This document shows, piece after piece, positions 7,778 to 16,693 of a stretch of DNA of 55,833 nucleotides. The notes under the pieces are model-generated. The model did not search any database. It was not told the origin of the DNA and saw nothing but the letters and a program-made list of their open reading frames with translations. The position numbers and the translations under genes are program-made. Location: positions 1-55,833 of the IMG/VR virus record IMGVR_UViG_3300021371_000019. One strand, 5' to 3'. This DNA is from a virus. Position 1 is the first letter of the stretch. Every line of letters begins with the position of its first letter.

Positions 7778-7971
7778 GCCAGTTAAAGCTAGTTGTAAAT
7801 AATAAACCTCAATGGGATGCAATGCTGGAAGAAATTGACTTTCGTATTGCATTTATACATAAACAAATGGAACAGTATGATGACCCTGTAGAAATCTATA
7901 GGTTTCAAGGTGAGATTCGTGCACTAAGATCTTTAACTAAACTTAGGGATAAAGTTAATAATGGCTCTTAA
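7774..7971 (+). CDS. Small helical protein after portal
   Basis: 65 residues, ATGA-coupled to the portal gene. It is predicted mostly helical with a charged coiled-coil character (IHKQMEQYDDPVEIYRFQGEIRALRSL). Small proteins of this type commonly follow the portal in marine podoviruses. No function is known to me. Confidence 0.65.
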   Translation: MSQLKLVVNNKPQWDAMLEEIDFRIAFIHKQMEQYDDPVEIYRFQGEIRALRSLTKLRDKVNNGS

Positions 7972-10900
7972 AAATCAAATGGATTCTATGTTACCTAAAA
8001 AAGGTATGAGCTACGGTGAATTAATCGTAGATAACATACTTGGTTTAGATAATGATTATGAATCTTTTGGTGAAAAGCTAGGTAAAGCTGTTGATGAGGA
8101 TGAACTAGGCTTTCTTAAAGATGCTGCTGTAGGTATATATGAGGGAGCTAAAGAGTTTATAACTAATCCTGTAGAAACTACAAAAGAAGTTGTAACTAAT
8201 ATTAAAGATAGTGTACAAAGGCTTGGAACTGAAGATTTAGATACTAGACTTAAAAGTATGTACGGTGTAGACTACACACAAGCTACAGACGAACAAGTAA
8301 ATGCAGCTAGAGAAGCAGTTATTGGTGATGCACTTACTGCTATGGAATTAATTCCTGCAGCTAAAGTAACAGTTAGTGCGGCTAAGGCCGGTAGTGCTGC
8401 TATACCTAGTGGAGTTAAAGCTGATGTAGTGGGTCAGACTAAAGCTTTACTTAGTGGAGACACAGAGTTTTTAAAAGGTACACCAACAGAACGTTCTGGT
8501 ACTGTAGGTGTTGGTGCAGAAGTAGTTGGTCAAGATGATGTAAGTCTTGATGCTATTACTGATTACATGGATTCAGAAGTAGAACCTATTAAATCTAAAA
8601 AACAAACAAACCCTTTAGTTCAAGAAATAGATTATAATAACTATAATACTTCAGGAAGTTTATTTGATTTTCGTAGTTCTGTTTTAGGTTCTTTAGATAA
8701 TCTTGCCATTGGTAAAGATGGTATGTCTGGTTTTCAAATTAAAAAGTTTTTAGAAAAAAGAGCACCAAAAATAAATAAAACAGAATTGTATTGGTCAGGT
8801 CTTTTAGAAAATTTAGACGATAACAAAAAATATTCCAGACTAGAGTTAGAAAATATTGCAGATAGAAATGTACCTAAAGTAGATATACAAGTTCTTGATG
8901 GAAGTCAAGTACGATATCGTAATGAGCAAAGAGTAAATTTAAACGTTAATAATAATGTTATGCAGCCTTTAGATGGCTACAAAGAAATAATTATTGTAAA
9001 TAAAAATACTAAAGGAACTGAATATAGTGCAGGTCATTATGACATTATGTTTCAACCTGATGGTAATGTTTTAGCTCACGTAAGAGGTAGCTTTGTAGAA
9101 AATAATGAGCCAGACTTTCCAATAAAAGAAAAGTTTTTTCTTGTTGAAGAATTGCAAAGTGATGCTGTACAACAACATACGGTAGCAGATAAAGCAATTG
9201 CTAAAAAAATTAAAGAAGAAAAAACATCTAAACCAACTTTAGGTGATATAGGTCTTTACTATCAAACAGAATTTAATAGTATAATTTTTCCTTATCATAT
9301 GGGAGGTCTTGAGTTTACAGATAAATTTGTAAAAGATATAGATAGTTATAATTACAATTTCAGAACTATAGCAGATCAAGACACTGCAGAGCAATCAATA
9401 CAGTTGGGTTTAACTAATATCATAGATGATATGACAAAGTTAAAAAGTCGTTTTTTAGATGGTAATACTAGTAAAGATGCAATTGTATCTCAATTAAGTC
9501 AGAAATACGGTTTAAAAGAAAGATCAATTGCAAGAAAAAGCATACAAGAACTAGATGAAGTTGACAATATCTTTGCAAATGTTTTAGGTGATTATGTTTT
9601 TGGAAAAACTGCTGTAAGAAAATTTAATAAAGAAAATAATAATGAATTTAAAGAAGATTTAATAAACATCTTTAAAGGTATAAATATTACTGCTGGTTTA
9701 GAAAAAGATTTAGTTCCAGCTAAACTATCTGATACAATTAGAATGTCTTTGCTTGCTGTAATTAAAGAATCTAAAAGTGAAGGGGTAAATAAAATATATA
9801 TTCCTACTCCTAAAGTTATGTCTAATGCTCATGCTTTAAGTTTAGAGGCTGCTAAGAATACCTATAGTGATGGAGTCAGAAAAGTTTTAAGAACACTTAA
9901 TAATGAAACAAATGGTAAAATAAAATTTAAAAATAAAAATCCAGAAAACATATCTTATTCCGAAGATAAAAACTCCGTAGGAATAGAAATAGATATTACA
10001 GATTTTAATCTACCAGATAATCCACAGTTTAGATTTGCCAAAGGGGGCGTAGTAAAAGATATGGATAACCAAATGAAAATGGCCTTTATGAATGAAGGTG
10101 GATTAAAAGACGATGGTATGAAACAAGATCCAGTATCAGGTAATGAAATACCTAATGGTTCTATGGCCTCAGAAGTACGAGATGATATTCCTGCTCAACT
10201 ATCTGAAGGTGAGTATGTTGTACCTGCTGATGTTGTTAGATTTTTTGGTATAAAATTCTTTGAAGATCTTCGTTCAAAAGCAAAAAGAGGCTTGCAGTCT
10301 ATGGAAGATAATGGTAGAATAGGTGGTGAGCCAGTACCTATGGAGACTGGTGAGTTATCTGATGAAGAGTTTGCAAAACTGCTGCAACAGGAACTTGGTG
10401 GAACCTTAACGACTCAAAGTGCAGAACCTATAAAAGCTGCTGAAGGTAAATACGTTTCAGGTCAAGCACCATCTTTTAACCCCGATGATTATTTTTTAGG
10501 TTTTTCTGGAACTCCTAAATACACTCCACCTGCAGCAGTGGGTACAGAGCCTGTTGTAGAAACTGAAGCTTCTTGTGCGGCAAAAGGTATGGTCTTAGGT
10601 CCAGCCGGAGTGTGTATAGTTGCACCACAAGCTAAAAATAATAATGACAATGATGGACCTATAGTACCTGCTCCTGCAGCAGGTGAAGGTCAAGGCTTAG
10701 GTGGGGCTTGGTATGGGGAAGATGAACAAAAAATGTTAAACGACCCTGAAGCTTACATTAAAGAACAACTAGCTAGAGGTCAAATGCTTGATAGCGGTTT
10801 AGCTAAAGCTGGTACAATGTTATTACCGGGTGGCTTGGGTTTAGTACTAGGAGGAGTAAACCTTTATAATGATACAAAAGGTATTGCTAATGCTAGAACT

Positions 10901-11437
10901 GCACTTATGGTTGCTAAAGCCAGAGGAACTTTAAGTGCTGAAAAAATAGAAAGCCTTGAAAATGCAATTAGTAAAGATGTCCAAGGTAACTTTATTGTAG
11001 ATAAAGATGGTCAAGGTATAGGTGTAGGTACTGGCATAAATCAGTATAAAGATTATCTTAAGGAATTAGGTTTTACAAATACAGATGAAATAGCTTCAGG
11101 TAAAAACAAAGAGTTTTTAGAAGCAACTAATTCTCGTGCATCTGGCTTTGCTACTAAGACAATGCAAAACTCAGAAAAACGTAAAGCTATGCTAAATCAA
11201 ATAAATAAAAGATCTAAAGAAAAACAAGCGGAAATAGCTGCTAGACCAAGCAGTGGTAGTGACAATGATGATCGTCAAAGCGCAGCTGATGCAATGAGAG
11301 ATAGACAAGATAGAATGGCTAGAGCTGAAGGTCAATCTGGAGGTTTTCAAGGTAGTGCAACTGGTAGTGCTGTCTATGCAGGAGGAAACAGAGCCGAAGG
11401 TGGCTTAATGCTCAAAAAGAAACGTAATAAAAAATAA
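7961..11437 (+). CDS. Large multi-domain virion protein with polyvalent-protein-like domain
   Basis: 1158 residues. The N-terminus (to about residue 200) is helical. Residues of about 340-405 carry a GHYD...LAHVRGSF...LVEELQSDAVQQH pattern that resembles a domain of large polyvalent proteins (HVR...EEiQSDW). From about residue 694 a marine-phage virion module follows (AKGGVV, MNEGGL, DPVSGNEIPNGSMASEVRDD, IPAQLSEGEYVVPADVVRFF). The C-terminus ends EGGLMLKKKRNKK. A structural or co-injected protein is likely. Between portal and scaffold, it could be a head-interior protein. Confidence 0.65.
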   Translation: MALKNQMDSMLPKKGMSYGELIVDNILGLDNDYESFGEKLGKAVDEDELGFLKDAAVGIYEGAKEFITNPVETTKEVVTNIKDSVQRLGTEDLDTRLKSMYGVDYTQATDEQVNAAREAVIGDALTAMELIPAAKVTVSAAKAGSAAIPSGVKADVVGQTKALLSGDTEFLKGTPTERSGTVGVGAEVVGQDDVSLDAITDYMDSEVEPIKSKKQTNPLVQEIDYNNYNTSGSLFDFRSSVLGSLDNLAIGKDGMSGFQIKKFLEKRAPKINKTELYWSGLLENLDDNKKYSRLELENIADRNVPKVDIQVLDGSQVRYRNEQRVNLNVNNNVMQPLDGYKEIIIVNKNTKGTEYSAGHYDIMFQPDGNVLAHVRGSFVENNEPDFPIKEKFFLVEELQSDAVQQHTVADKAIAKKIKEEKTSKPTLGDIGLYYQTEFNSIIFPYHMGGLEFTDKFVKDIDSYNYNFRTIADQDTAEQSIQLGLTNIIDDMTKLKSRFLDGNTSKDAIVSQLSQKYGLKERSIARKSIQELDEVDNIFANVLGDYVFGKTAVRKFNKENNNEFKEDLINIFKGINITAGLEKDLVPAKLSDTIRMSLLAVIKESKSEGVNKIYIPTPKVMSNAHALSLEAAKNTYSDGVRKVLRTLNNETNGKIKFKNKNPENISYSEDKNSVGIEIDITDFNLPDNPQFRFAKGGVVKDMDNQMKMAFMNEGGLKDDGMKQDPVSGNEIPNGSMASEVRDDIPAQLSEGEYVVPADVVRFFGIKFFEDLRSKAKRGLQSMEDNGRIGGEPVPMETGELSDEEFAKLLQQELGGTLTTQSAEPIKAAEGKYVSGQAPSFNPDDYFLGFSGTPKYTPPAAVGTEPVVETEASCAAKGMVLGPAGVCIVAPQAKNNNDNDGPIVPAPAAGEGQGLGGAWYGEDEQKMLNDPEAYIKEQLARGQMLDSGLAKAGTMLLPGGLGLVLGGVNLYNDTKGIANARTALMVAKARGTLSAEKIESLENAISKDVQGNFIVDKDGQGIGVGTGINQYKDYLKELGFTNTDEIASGKNKEFLEATNSRASGFATKTMQNSEKRKAMLNQINKRSKEKQAEIAARPSSGSDNDDRQSAADAMRDRQDRMARAEGQSGGFQGSATGSAVYAGGNRAEGGLMLKKKRNKK

Positions 11438-11478
11438 GGCTACTCGGCTACGGCTGACCCCAACATAAGGAGAATAAT

Positions 11479-12381
11479 ATGCCTGAACTAGCAGAAGTGG
11501 AAACCCCAAAGACTGCAGGATTCGTTGATCGTGGATATAATAGCGCAAAGCGTAAACAACGAATGGAAGAAGAAGCTAAGGAGATTGAAAGACTTGAAGC
11601 TGAAGCAAGGGGAGAAACCCCAGTAGATGAAGCAGAAGAACCTCAAGAAACTACCCAAGAAGCAGAGGCCAATACAGAAGTTAAAGAAGAAACGTTATCT
11701 GCAGAAGAAAAGTCTTTTAAAAAACGCTACGGTGACTTAAGACGTCATATGCAGCAAAAGGAAAAGGAGTGGGATGAAAAGCTGGAAAGCTTACAGAAAG
11801 CTTCTACTAAAGCTGGCATTATTCCACCTAAGTCCGACGAAGACATTGAAGAGTGGGCTAAACAGTATCCTGATGTAGCTGGTATAGTAGAAACTATTGC
11901 AGCTAAAAAAGCACAGGAGATGTTTGAAAAAGCAGACACTCGACTAAAACAACTTGACGAAGCCCAAGCAGAGGCTGATCGAGTTAAATCAGAAAATGAA
12001 ATTCGTAAGTCACATTCAGACTTTGATGACCTACGTCAATCAGATGAGTTTCATGACTGGGCTGATGAGCAGCCTAAGTGGGTTAAGGATGCATTGTATG
12101 AAAATGCAGATGATCCAGCTTCAGTAGTACGTGTTATTGATTTATATAAGTCAGATAAGGGTCTTACTAAAGAAGCTAAAAAAGCAAATAAAAAAGCAGC
12201 AGCTTCTACAGTTACTAAGCGTAGTAGGACTGAAGTAGATGTAGCTGATGCTAATGGGATGATTCGTGAGTCAGAGGTAGCTAGTATGTCTGACAAAGAA
12301 TTTGAAGAACGTGCAGATGAAATTAACAAAGCAATGCGCAATGGTAAATTTGTCTATGACGTGTCTGGTAATGCCAGATAA
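11479..12381 (+). CDS. Capsid scaffolding/assembly protein
   Basis: A 300-residue acidic, Glu/Ala/Lys-rich, largely coiled-coil protein directly before the major capsid gene, which is the standard place and composition for a podovirus scaffold. The region from about 75 to 175 (SFKKRYGDLRRHMQQKEKEW, then IPPKSDEDIEEWAKQYPDV) is a recurrent scaffold signature in marine phages. AAGGAG precedes the ATG by six bases; the short leader before it contains the GC-rich repeat GGCTACTCGGCTAC. Confidence 0.82.
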   Translation: MPELAEVETPKTAGFVDRGYNSAKRKQRMEEEAKEIERLEAEARGETPVDEAEEPQETTQEAEANTEVKEETLSAEEKSFKKRYGDLRRHMQQKEKEWDEKLESLQKASTKAGIIPPKSDEDIEEWAKQYPDVAGIVETIAAKKAQEMFEKADTRLKQLDEAQAEADRVKSENEIRKSHSDFDDLRQSDEFHDWADEQPKWVKDALYENADDPASVVRVIDLYKSDKGLTKEAKKANKKAAASTVTKRSRTEVDVADANGMIRESEVASMSDKEFEERADEINKAMRNGKFVYDVSGNAR

Positions 12382-12385
12382 ACTG

Positions 12386-12413
12386 TTGACAAATAAAAAA
12401 GCAACAGTATAAC
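12386..12413 (+). promoter_or_regulatory. Strong sigma70-like promoter for the major capsid gene
   Basis: A perfect TTGACA (12386-12391) and TATAAC (12408-12413) are spaced 16 bp apart. The downstream sequence TATAACTAGGGACA closely matches TATAACTAAGGACA at the promoter at 54186. The element lies five bases after the scaffold stop codon and gives the capsid gene its own high-level transcript. Confidence 0.75.
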
Positions 12414-12620
12414 TAGGGACATAGAACAAAAGCCTCTATATGACTACCTTTTGTTCTAGCCCAATTTCCAATAAAGTCTAAACGTATGAGAACTACCTGT
12501 TCAAGTATAGGCCCGTATATCTAACGGTTGGCCGACTGTTAGCTTCACGCACCCTAGAAAATGTAACAGCCTCTTATTGGTATTAGCTTTTAGATAAGCC
12601 AACTATCAGGAGGATTTATT
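12414..12620 (+). promoter_or_regulatory. Structured 5' leader of the major capsid mRNA
   Basis: About 200 nt of gene-free sequence. TAGAACAAAAG (12422-12432) pairs perfectly with CTTTTGTTCTA (12448-12458), an 11-bp stem with a 15-nt loop, right at the expected transcript start. A weaker CTAAC/GTTAG hairpin lies at 12521-12542. The leader ends in a strong AGGAGG ribosome site. A 5' stem of this kind usually stabilises an abundant mRNA. I see no ORF here. Confidence 0.6.
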
Positions 12621-13694
12621 ATGGCTTTTACATCAGCAGGAGGACACGGTAACTTACCTAATGGTAACTTTAGTTCCGTAATCTACTCCAAAAAAGTGCA
12701 GCTTGCTTTCCGCAAGAGCACAGTATGTGGTGACATCACCAACTCTGATTATTTTGGGGAGATTTCTGCCCAAGGTGATACAGTTAAAATCATTAAAGAA
12801 CCTGAGATTTCCGTGAGCAGCTATGCTCGTGGTACACAAATCTCAGCACAAGATCTTGACGATGAAGATTTTTCATTGGTTGTAGATAAAGCTAACTACT
12901 TTGCCTTTAAAATCGATGATATCGAAGAAGCTCACTCCCATGTGAACTTTATGGATCTTGCAACCAATCGTGCAGCTTATCGTTTGGCTGACCAGCATGA
13001 CCAAGAAGTTCTTGGCTACTTGTCAGGTTTCAAACAGTCTGCTCTACATGCAGATGCAGATACAGTTAACGACCAAGTAAATGGTACTAAAGCTGTAACT
13101 ACTGCAGGTTCAGACGAACTGCTGACATCAATGAAGTTGCGTAAAGATAGCTTCGGCAACATTACAACTGGTTCTGCTGCAGATCATTCGATCCCAGTAG
13201 CTGCTCGTTTGCCCGGTGCTACTGCACTACCAACAGCAACAGCTTCACCAGCAATGGTTGTAGCTCGTATGGCTCGTTTGCTTGACCAACAACAAGTTGA
13301 TAAGCAAGGACGCTGGCTGGTTGTAGATCCAGTATTCATGGAAATCATGGCCGACGAAGATTCACGTCTTCTGAATGCAGATTACGGTGAGTCTGGTGCA
13401 CTTCGTAATGGTTTGGTTCTTAACAACCTGCACGGATTCCGTGTGTACTCTTCATCTAACCTACCATCTGTAGGTACAGGTTCAGGTACATCAGGTTCTG
13501 CAAACCAAAACACTAACTATGGTGTTATCGTAGCTGGTCATGACTCTGCAGTTGCTACTGCCGAGCAGATCAACAAAACCGAAACATATCGTGACCCTGA
13601 CAGCTTCGCTGACATCGTTCGTGGTATGCATCTATATGGCCGTAAGATTCTTCGCCCTGAAGCAATCGTAACTGCCAAATATAACGCAGCGTAA
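12621..13694 (+). CDS. Major capsid protein
   Basis: 357 residues, following scaffold and preceded by its own promoter, a structured leader and an AGGAGG ribosome site. The N-terminal MAFTSAGGHGNLPNG...VIYSKKVQLAFRK and the ISAQGDTVKII...QDLDDEDFSL region are typical of the HK97-fold major capsid proteins of marine podoviruses. NGLVLNNLHGFRVYSSSNLP near residues 263-282 is also characteristic. Codon use is visibly richer in GC-ending codons than in neighbours, as expected for a highly expressed gene. Confidence 0.9.
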   Translation: MAFTSAGGHGNLPNGNFSSVIYSKKVQLAFRKSTVCGDITNSDYFGEISAQGDTVKIIKEPEISVSSYARGTQISAQDLDDEDFSLVVDKANYFAFKIDDIEEAHSHVNFMDLATNRAAYRLADQHDQEVLGYLSGFKQSALHADADTVNDQVNGTKAVTTAGSDELLTSMKLRKDSFGNITTGSAADHSIPVAARLPGATALPTATASPAMVVARMARLLDQQQVDKQGRWLVVDPVFMEIMADEDSRLLNADYGESGALRNGLVLNNLHGFRVYSSSNLPSVGTGSGTSGSANQNTNYGVIVAGHDSAVATAEQINKTETYRDPDSFADIVRGMHLYGRKILRPEAIVTAKYNAA

Positions 13695-13707
13695 GGGGGG
13701 CATAGAA

Positions 13708-14121
13708 ATGGCTTTACAATCTCCAGTTCGTATCGAGACAGCCGTGATTGCTCACGGTGACTTGACAACTAGCTCAACTCACGACATTGGTACAGTTCCA
13801 GACAATTGTGTGGTTCTTGCTGCTGGCGCTGAGTGTACTGCAGCAGCTACCATTGGTGGTGCTAACGCAGTAAGCTTTGGTGTCACAGGTGGTGACGTTG
13901 ATTTACTCGGCACTGCCGACATCAATGGCGCTAAGACATTGGCTGCTACCACTACTTCGGTAAACGGTATCACTAATGTTACTGCTGCTGACACAGTTAT
14001 CACTGCAAAGCTTGCGGGATCTAACGCACCTTCAGCGGGTTCGTTTAAGTTCTTCGTAGTGTATGCCCCAATGGGTGCTACCAAAGCAGCTGCAGAAGTA
14101 GATCGTGATCTGCTTGCATAA
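13708..14121 (+). CDS. Putative capsid decoration/head protein
   Basis: 137 residues, Ala/Thr/Val-rich and beta-like, directly after the major capsid gene and followed by a stable hairpin. Location, size and composition fit a head decoration protein or a similar abundant virion component. A GGGGGG ribosome site precedes the start. No specific family recognised. Confidence 0.6.
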   Translation: MALQSPVRIETAVIAHGDLTTSSTHDIGTVPDNCVVLAAGAECTAAATIGGANAVSFGVTGGDVDLLGTADINGAKTLAATTTSVNGITNVTAADTVITAKLAGSNAPSAGSFKFFVVYAPMGATKAAAEVDRDLLA

Positions 14122-14134
14122 CTAAAATACTTTG

Positions 14135-14156
14135 AGGGGCTGGGAAACTGGCCCCT
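14135..14156 (+). terminator. Stable GAAA-tetraloop hairpin after capsid genes
   Basis: AGGGGCTGG (14135-14143) pairs with CTGGCCCCT (14148-14156), including two G-U pairs, closed by a GAAA tetraloop. There is no proper T run after it, so it may stabilise the 3' end of the capsid transcript or terminate only partly rather than being a full intrinsic terminator. Confidence 0.55.
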
Positions 14157-14180
14157 TAAGGCTTATTTAAAGGTACTTTT

Positions 14181-14903
14181 ATGGCTACGTATGTTGCACT
14201 TGTAAATGAATTGCTACGAAGAATAAACGAAACTACACTTGATACAGCAGGTGATGGTTTTGCTGATGCTCGTAACCTACAAGCTATTGCTAAGGATGCA
14301 ATCAATTCTAGTACTCGTGAAATTTTACAAACGTCACAAGAGTGGCCTTTTTTAATTACAACATACACAGAAACATTATCTGCAGGTACAGGCAAGTATG
14401 CTTGGCAAGCAGATGTATCAAAAGTTGATTGGGATTCTTTTTATTTAAAGCAACTATCTTCTAAAGATAATCAACCTAAAAAACTTACAGTCCTTACATA
14501 TGTAGATTACTTACGTCAACAAAGACCTAGTGAAGATACTGCAGGTACAAGTGGGTATACTACACCCCAATACATTTATAAAACAGAAGAACGTAAGTTT
14601 GGCGTAACGCCTTTACCAGATGCTGCATATGAAATTGAGTATCGTTACTGGTCTTTTCCTAGTGACCTAGTAAATTTTAATGACACATCAATTATACCAG
14701 ATAGATTTAAACACGTACTCATTGATGGTGCAATGATGTACATGATGCGTTTCCGTAGTAATGAACAAAGCGCAGCTATACACCAACAGAATTTTCAAAA
14801 TGGTATAGATACCATGCGTAGATTATTGTTAGACAGTCCTGCTTATATTACATCTACAGTAATAGCACATAGACATTTTAATGTGAATACAGGCGCACAG
14901 TAA
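14181..14903 (+). CDS. Tail tubular protein A (gp11-like)
   Basis: 240 residues. The N-terminal ATYVALVNELLRRINE opening, the QEWPFL motif and the middle YWSFPSDLVNF...IPDRFKHVLIDGAMMYMMRFR are typical of T7 gp11-type adaptor/tail tube proteins of marine podoviruses. They form the upper tail ring between portal and nozzle. Its stop overlaps the start of the nozzle gene (TAATG). Confidence 0.82.
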   Translation: MATYVALVNELLRRINETTLDTAGDGFADARNLQAIAKDAINSSTREILQTSQEWPFLITTYTETLSAGTGKYAWQADVSKVDWDSFYLKQLSSKDNQPKKLTVLTYVDYLRQQRPSEDTAGTSGYTTPQYIYKTEERKFGVTPLPDAAYEIEYRYWSFPSDLVNFNDTSIIPDRFKHVLIDGAMMYMMRFRSNEQSAAIHQQNFQNGIDTMRRLLLDSPAYITSTVIAHRHFNVNTGAQ

Positions 14904-16690
14904 TGGCAGACAATCTAAGCACATTCCCTGTACCATGCAGTGGGGGTCTTATAACTAATGTAGACCCACTTACTCATGGTGGGCAGTTTGCAGGTTCAGC
15001 ATACAGAATGATTAACTATGAGCCATCTCTTAACGGTGGCTATCGTCGTATCTCAGGATACTCAAATGCATATGGTGAACTTACAGGTTTAGCTAACAGT
15101 CCTGTTTTAGGATTACATGTTTCACCTGACATTAATCAAGGTATCTTTGGATGTCGTAAACCTGCATCAGGTAATAACTACCTACACTGGTACAATCACT
15201 ACTACGATGTTACATTAGCTTCAGGTGAAGGTGCAGGGTTTAGTGTAGGAGAAACAGTTACAGGTGTAGTTAGCTCAAGTGATAACACAGCTGTAGCTGC
15301 TACTGGAACAGTCGTTTCTAAAACTGCAAACGCTCTAGTAATTAACTTTGGTAAGTTACCGGATAATATATTCGCTACAGGTAATGTCCTAACAGGTGGC
15401 ACATCAGGTGCTACAGGTACAGTACAATCTACCCCTGCAGTAAAAGGGTGGCAAGCTGTAACTACTTCAGGTTCTCCTACTATGACAGATGTAAGTCAAG
15501 TTAGGTTTGAAAGTTTTAACTGGGGTGCACCTAAGTTTGCTTTAGTAGATGGTATAAATCCTGCAGCTACATATGATGGAACTACGTATACACAGATTAC
15601 ACATGCACAAGCACCTACTGATCCTACACTTGTAGCAGCATTTCAAAACCATTTATTTTTATCAGGGGATGCTTCTGAGCCATATAATTTATACTTTAGT
15701 GCACCTATAGCTGAAACTAATTTTAATACTGGTGATGGTGCTGGTGTAATTAATGTAGGTTTTAAGATAGTACAGATTAAAGCCTTTCGTGATCAACTAT
15801 TTATATTTGGTACAAATAATATTAAACGTCTTGTTGGTGACAACCAAGCTAGCTTTGTGTTGCAGAATATTACAAACAACTTGGGATGCATTGCACCTGA
15901 CAGTGTTGCAGAGTTTAACGGTGAGATTGTATTTTTAGCACCTGATGGTTTACGTCCTGTATCTGGTACAGATCGTATTGGTGACATTGAACTTGCTACA
16001 TTATCTAAGCCAATTCAGTCTATCTTTGAAGATTATATTGACCAAGAAGATTTGGCATCTATTCGTACTATCATAGTTAAAAAGAAATCTCAGTTTAGAT
16101 TATTCTTTGCAGATCAAAACTCTCTTGGACTCATTGGTGGTATTCGTCGTAGTGGTGTTAGTACACAAGCAGGTTTTGAATTTGGGCAAATTGTAGGTAT
16201 TGAAGTAAACTGTGGTGACAGTGGTTACATTGGAGATGAAGAGTTTGTAATTCATGGTGACTCCAATGGCTTTGTTTATCGCCAAGAAGATGGCAATAAC
16301 TTTAATGGCAGTAATATTTTTAGTTTATTTCAAACTCCATATGTCTATATGAACGATCCTGAAGTACGTAAAAATATTTATAGTATAAACACTTATCTAA
16401 GGGCTGAAGGTATTCTTAACGTTATTATGGGTGTAGAGTACGATTATGGTGATACTGATATTTTAAACCCTACGGATTTTGATTTTACTACAGCGGGTGC
16501 TGCGGCTTATTATGATCGTGCTACTTATGATGCAGCAGAAATTTATGATGGTAATCCATCACCAATACGCTCAACAAATGTTTCAGGATCAGGTAAGTCC
16601 GTTTCAATTAGATATGTTACCAACACAGATCAACCTAGCCATACTATTCAAGCTTATAGCATTACGTATGGCGTAGGAGACAGGAGATAA
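14903..16690 (+). CDS. Tail tubular protein B (gp12-like nozzle)
   Basis: 595 residues, beta-rich. It opens with FPVPCSGGLITNVDPLTHG and continues with an EPSLNGGYRRISGY element. VAAFQNHLFLSG (about 248-259), FGTNNIKRLVG and the SIRYVTNTDQPSHTIQAYSI C-terminus are typical of podovirus tail nozzle proteins. It is coupled to tail tubular protein A and followed by the fibre genes, as in T7. Confidence 0.82.
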   Translation: MADNLSTFPVPCSGGLITNVDPLTHGGQFAGSAYRMINYEPSLNGGYRRISGYSNAYGELTGLANSPVLGLHVSPDINQGIFGCRKPASGNNYLHWYNHYYDVTLASGEGAGFSVGETVTGVVSSSDNTAVAATGTVVSKTANALVINFGKLPDNIFATGNVLTGGTSGATGTVQSTPAVKGWQAVTTSGSPTMTDVSQVRFESFNWGAPKFALVDGINPAATYDGTTYTQITHAQAPTDPTLVAAFQNHLFLSGDASEPYNLYFSAPIAETNFNTGDGAGVINVGFKIVQIKAFRDQLFIFGTNNIKRLVGDNQASFVLQNITNNLGCIAPDSVAEFNGEIVFLAPDGLRPVSGTDRIGDIELATLSKPIQSIFEDYIDQEDLASIRTIIVKKKSQFRLFFADQNSLGLIGGIRRSGVSTQAGFEFGQIVGIEVNCGDSGYIGDEEFVIHGDSNGFVYRQEDGNNFNGSNIFSLFQTPYVYMNDPEVRKNIYSINTYLRAEGILNVIMGVEYDYGDTDILNPTDFDFTTAGAAAYYDRATYDAAEIYDGNPSPIRSTNVSGSGKSVSIRYVTNTDQPSHTIQAYSITYGVGDRR

Positions 16691-16693
16691 AAT

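Noticed and set aside
12500-12600. A tRNA-like look in the capsid leader
   Set aside because: A C-T-A-A-C / G-T-T-A-G stem resembles one arm, but there is no acceptor stem and no T-loop motif.
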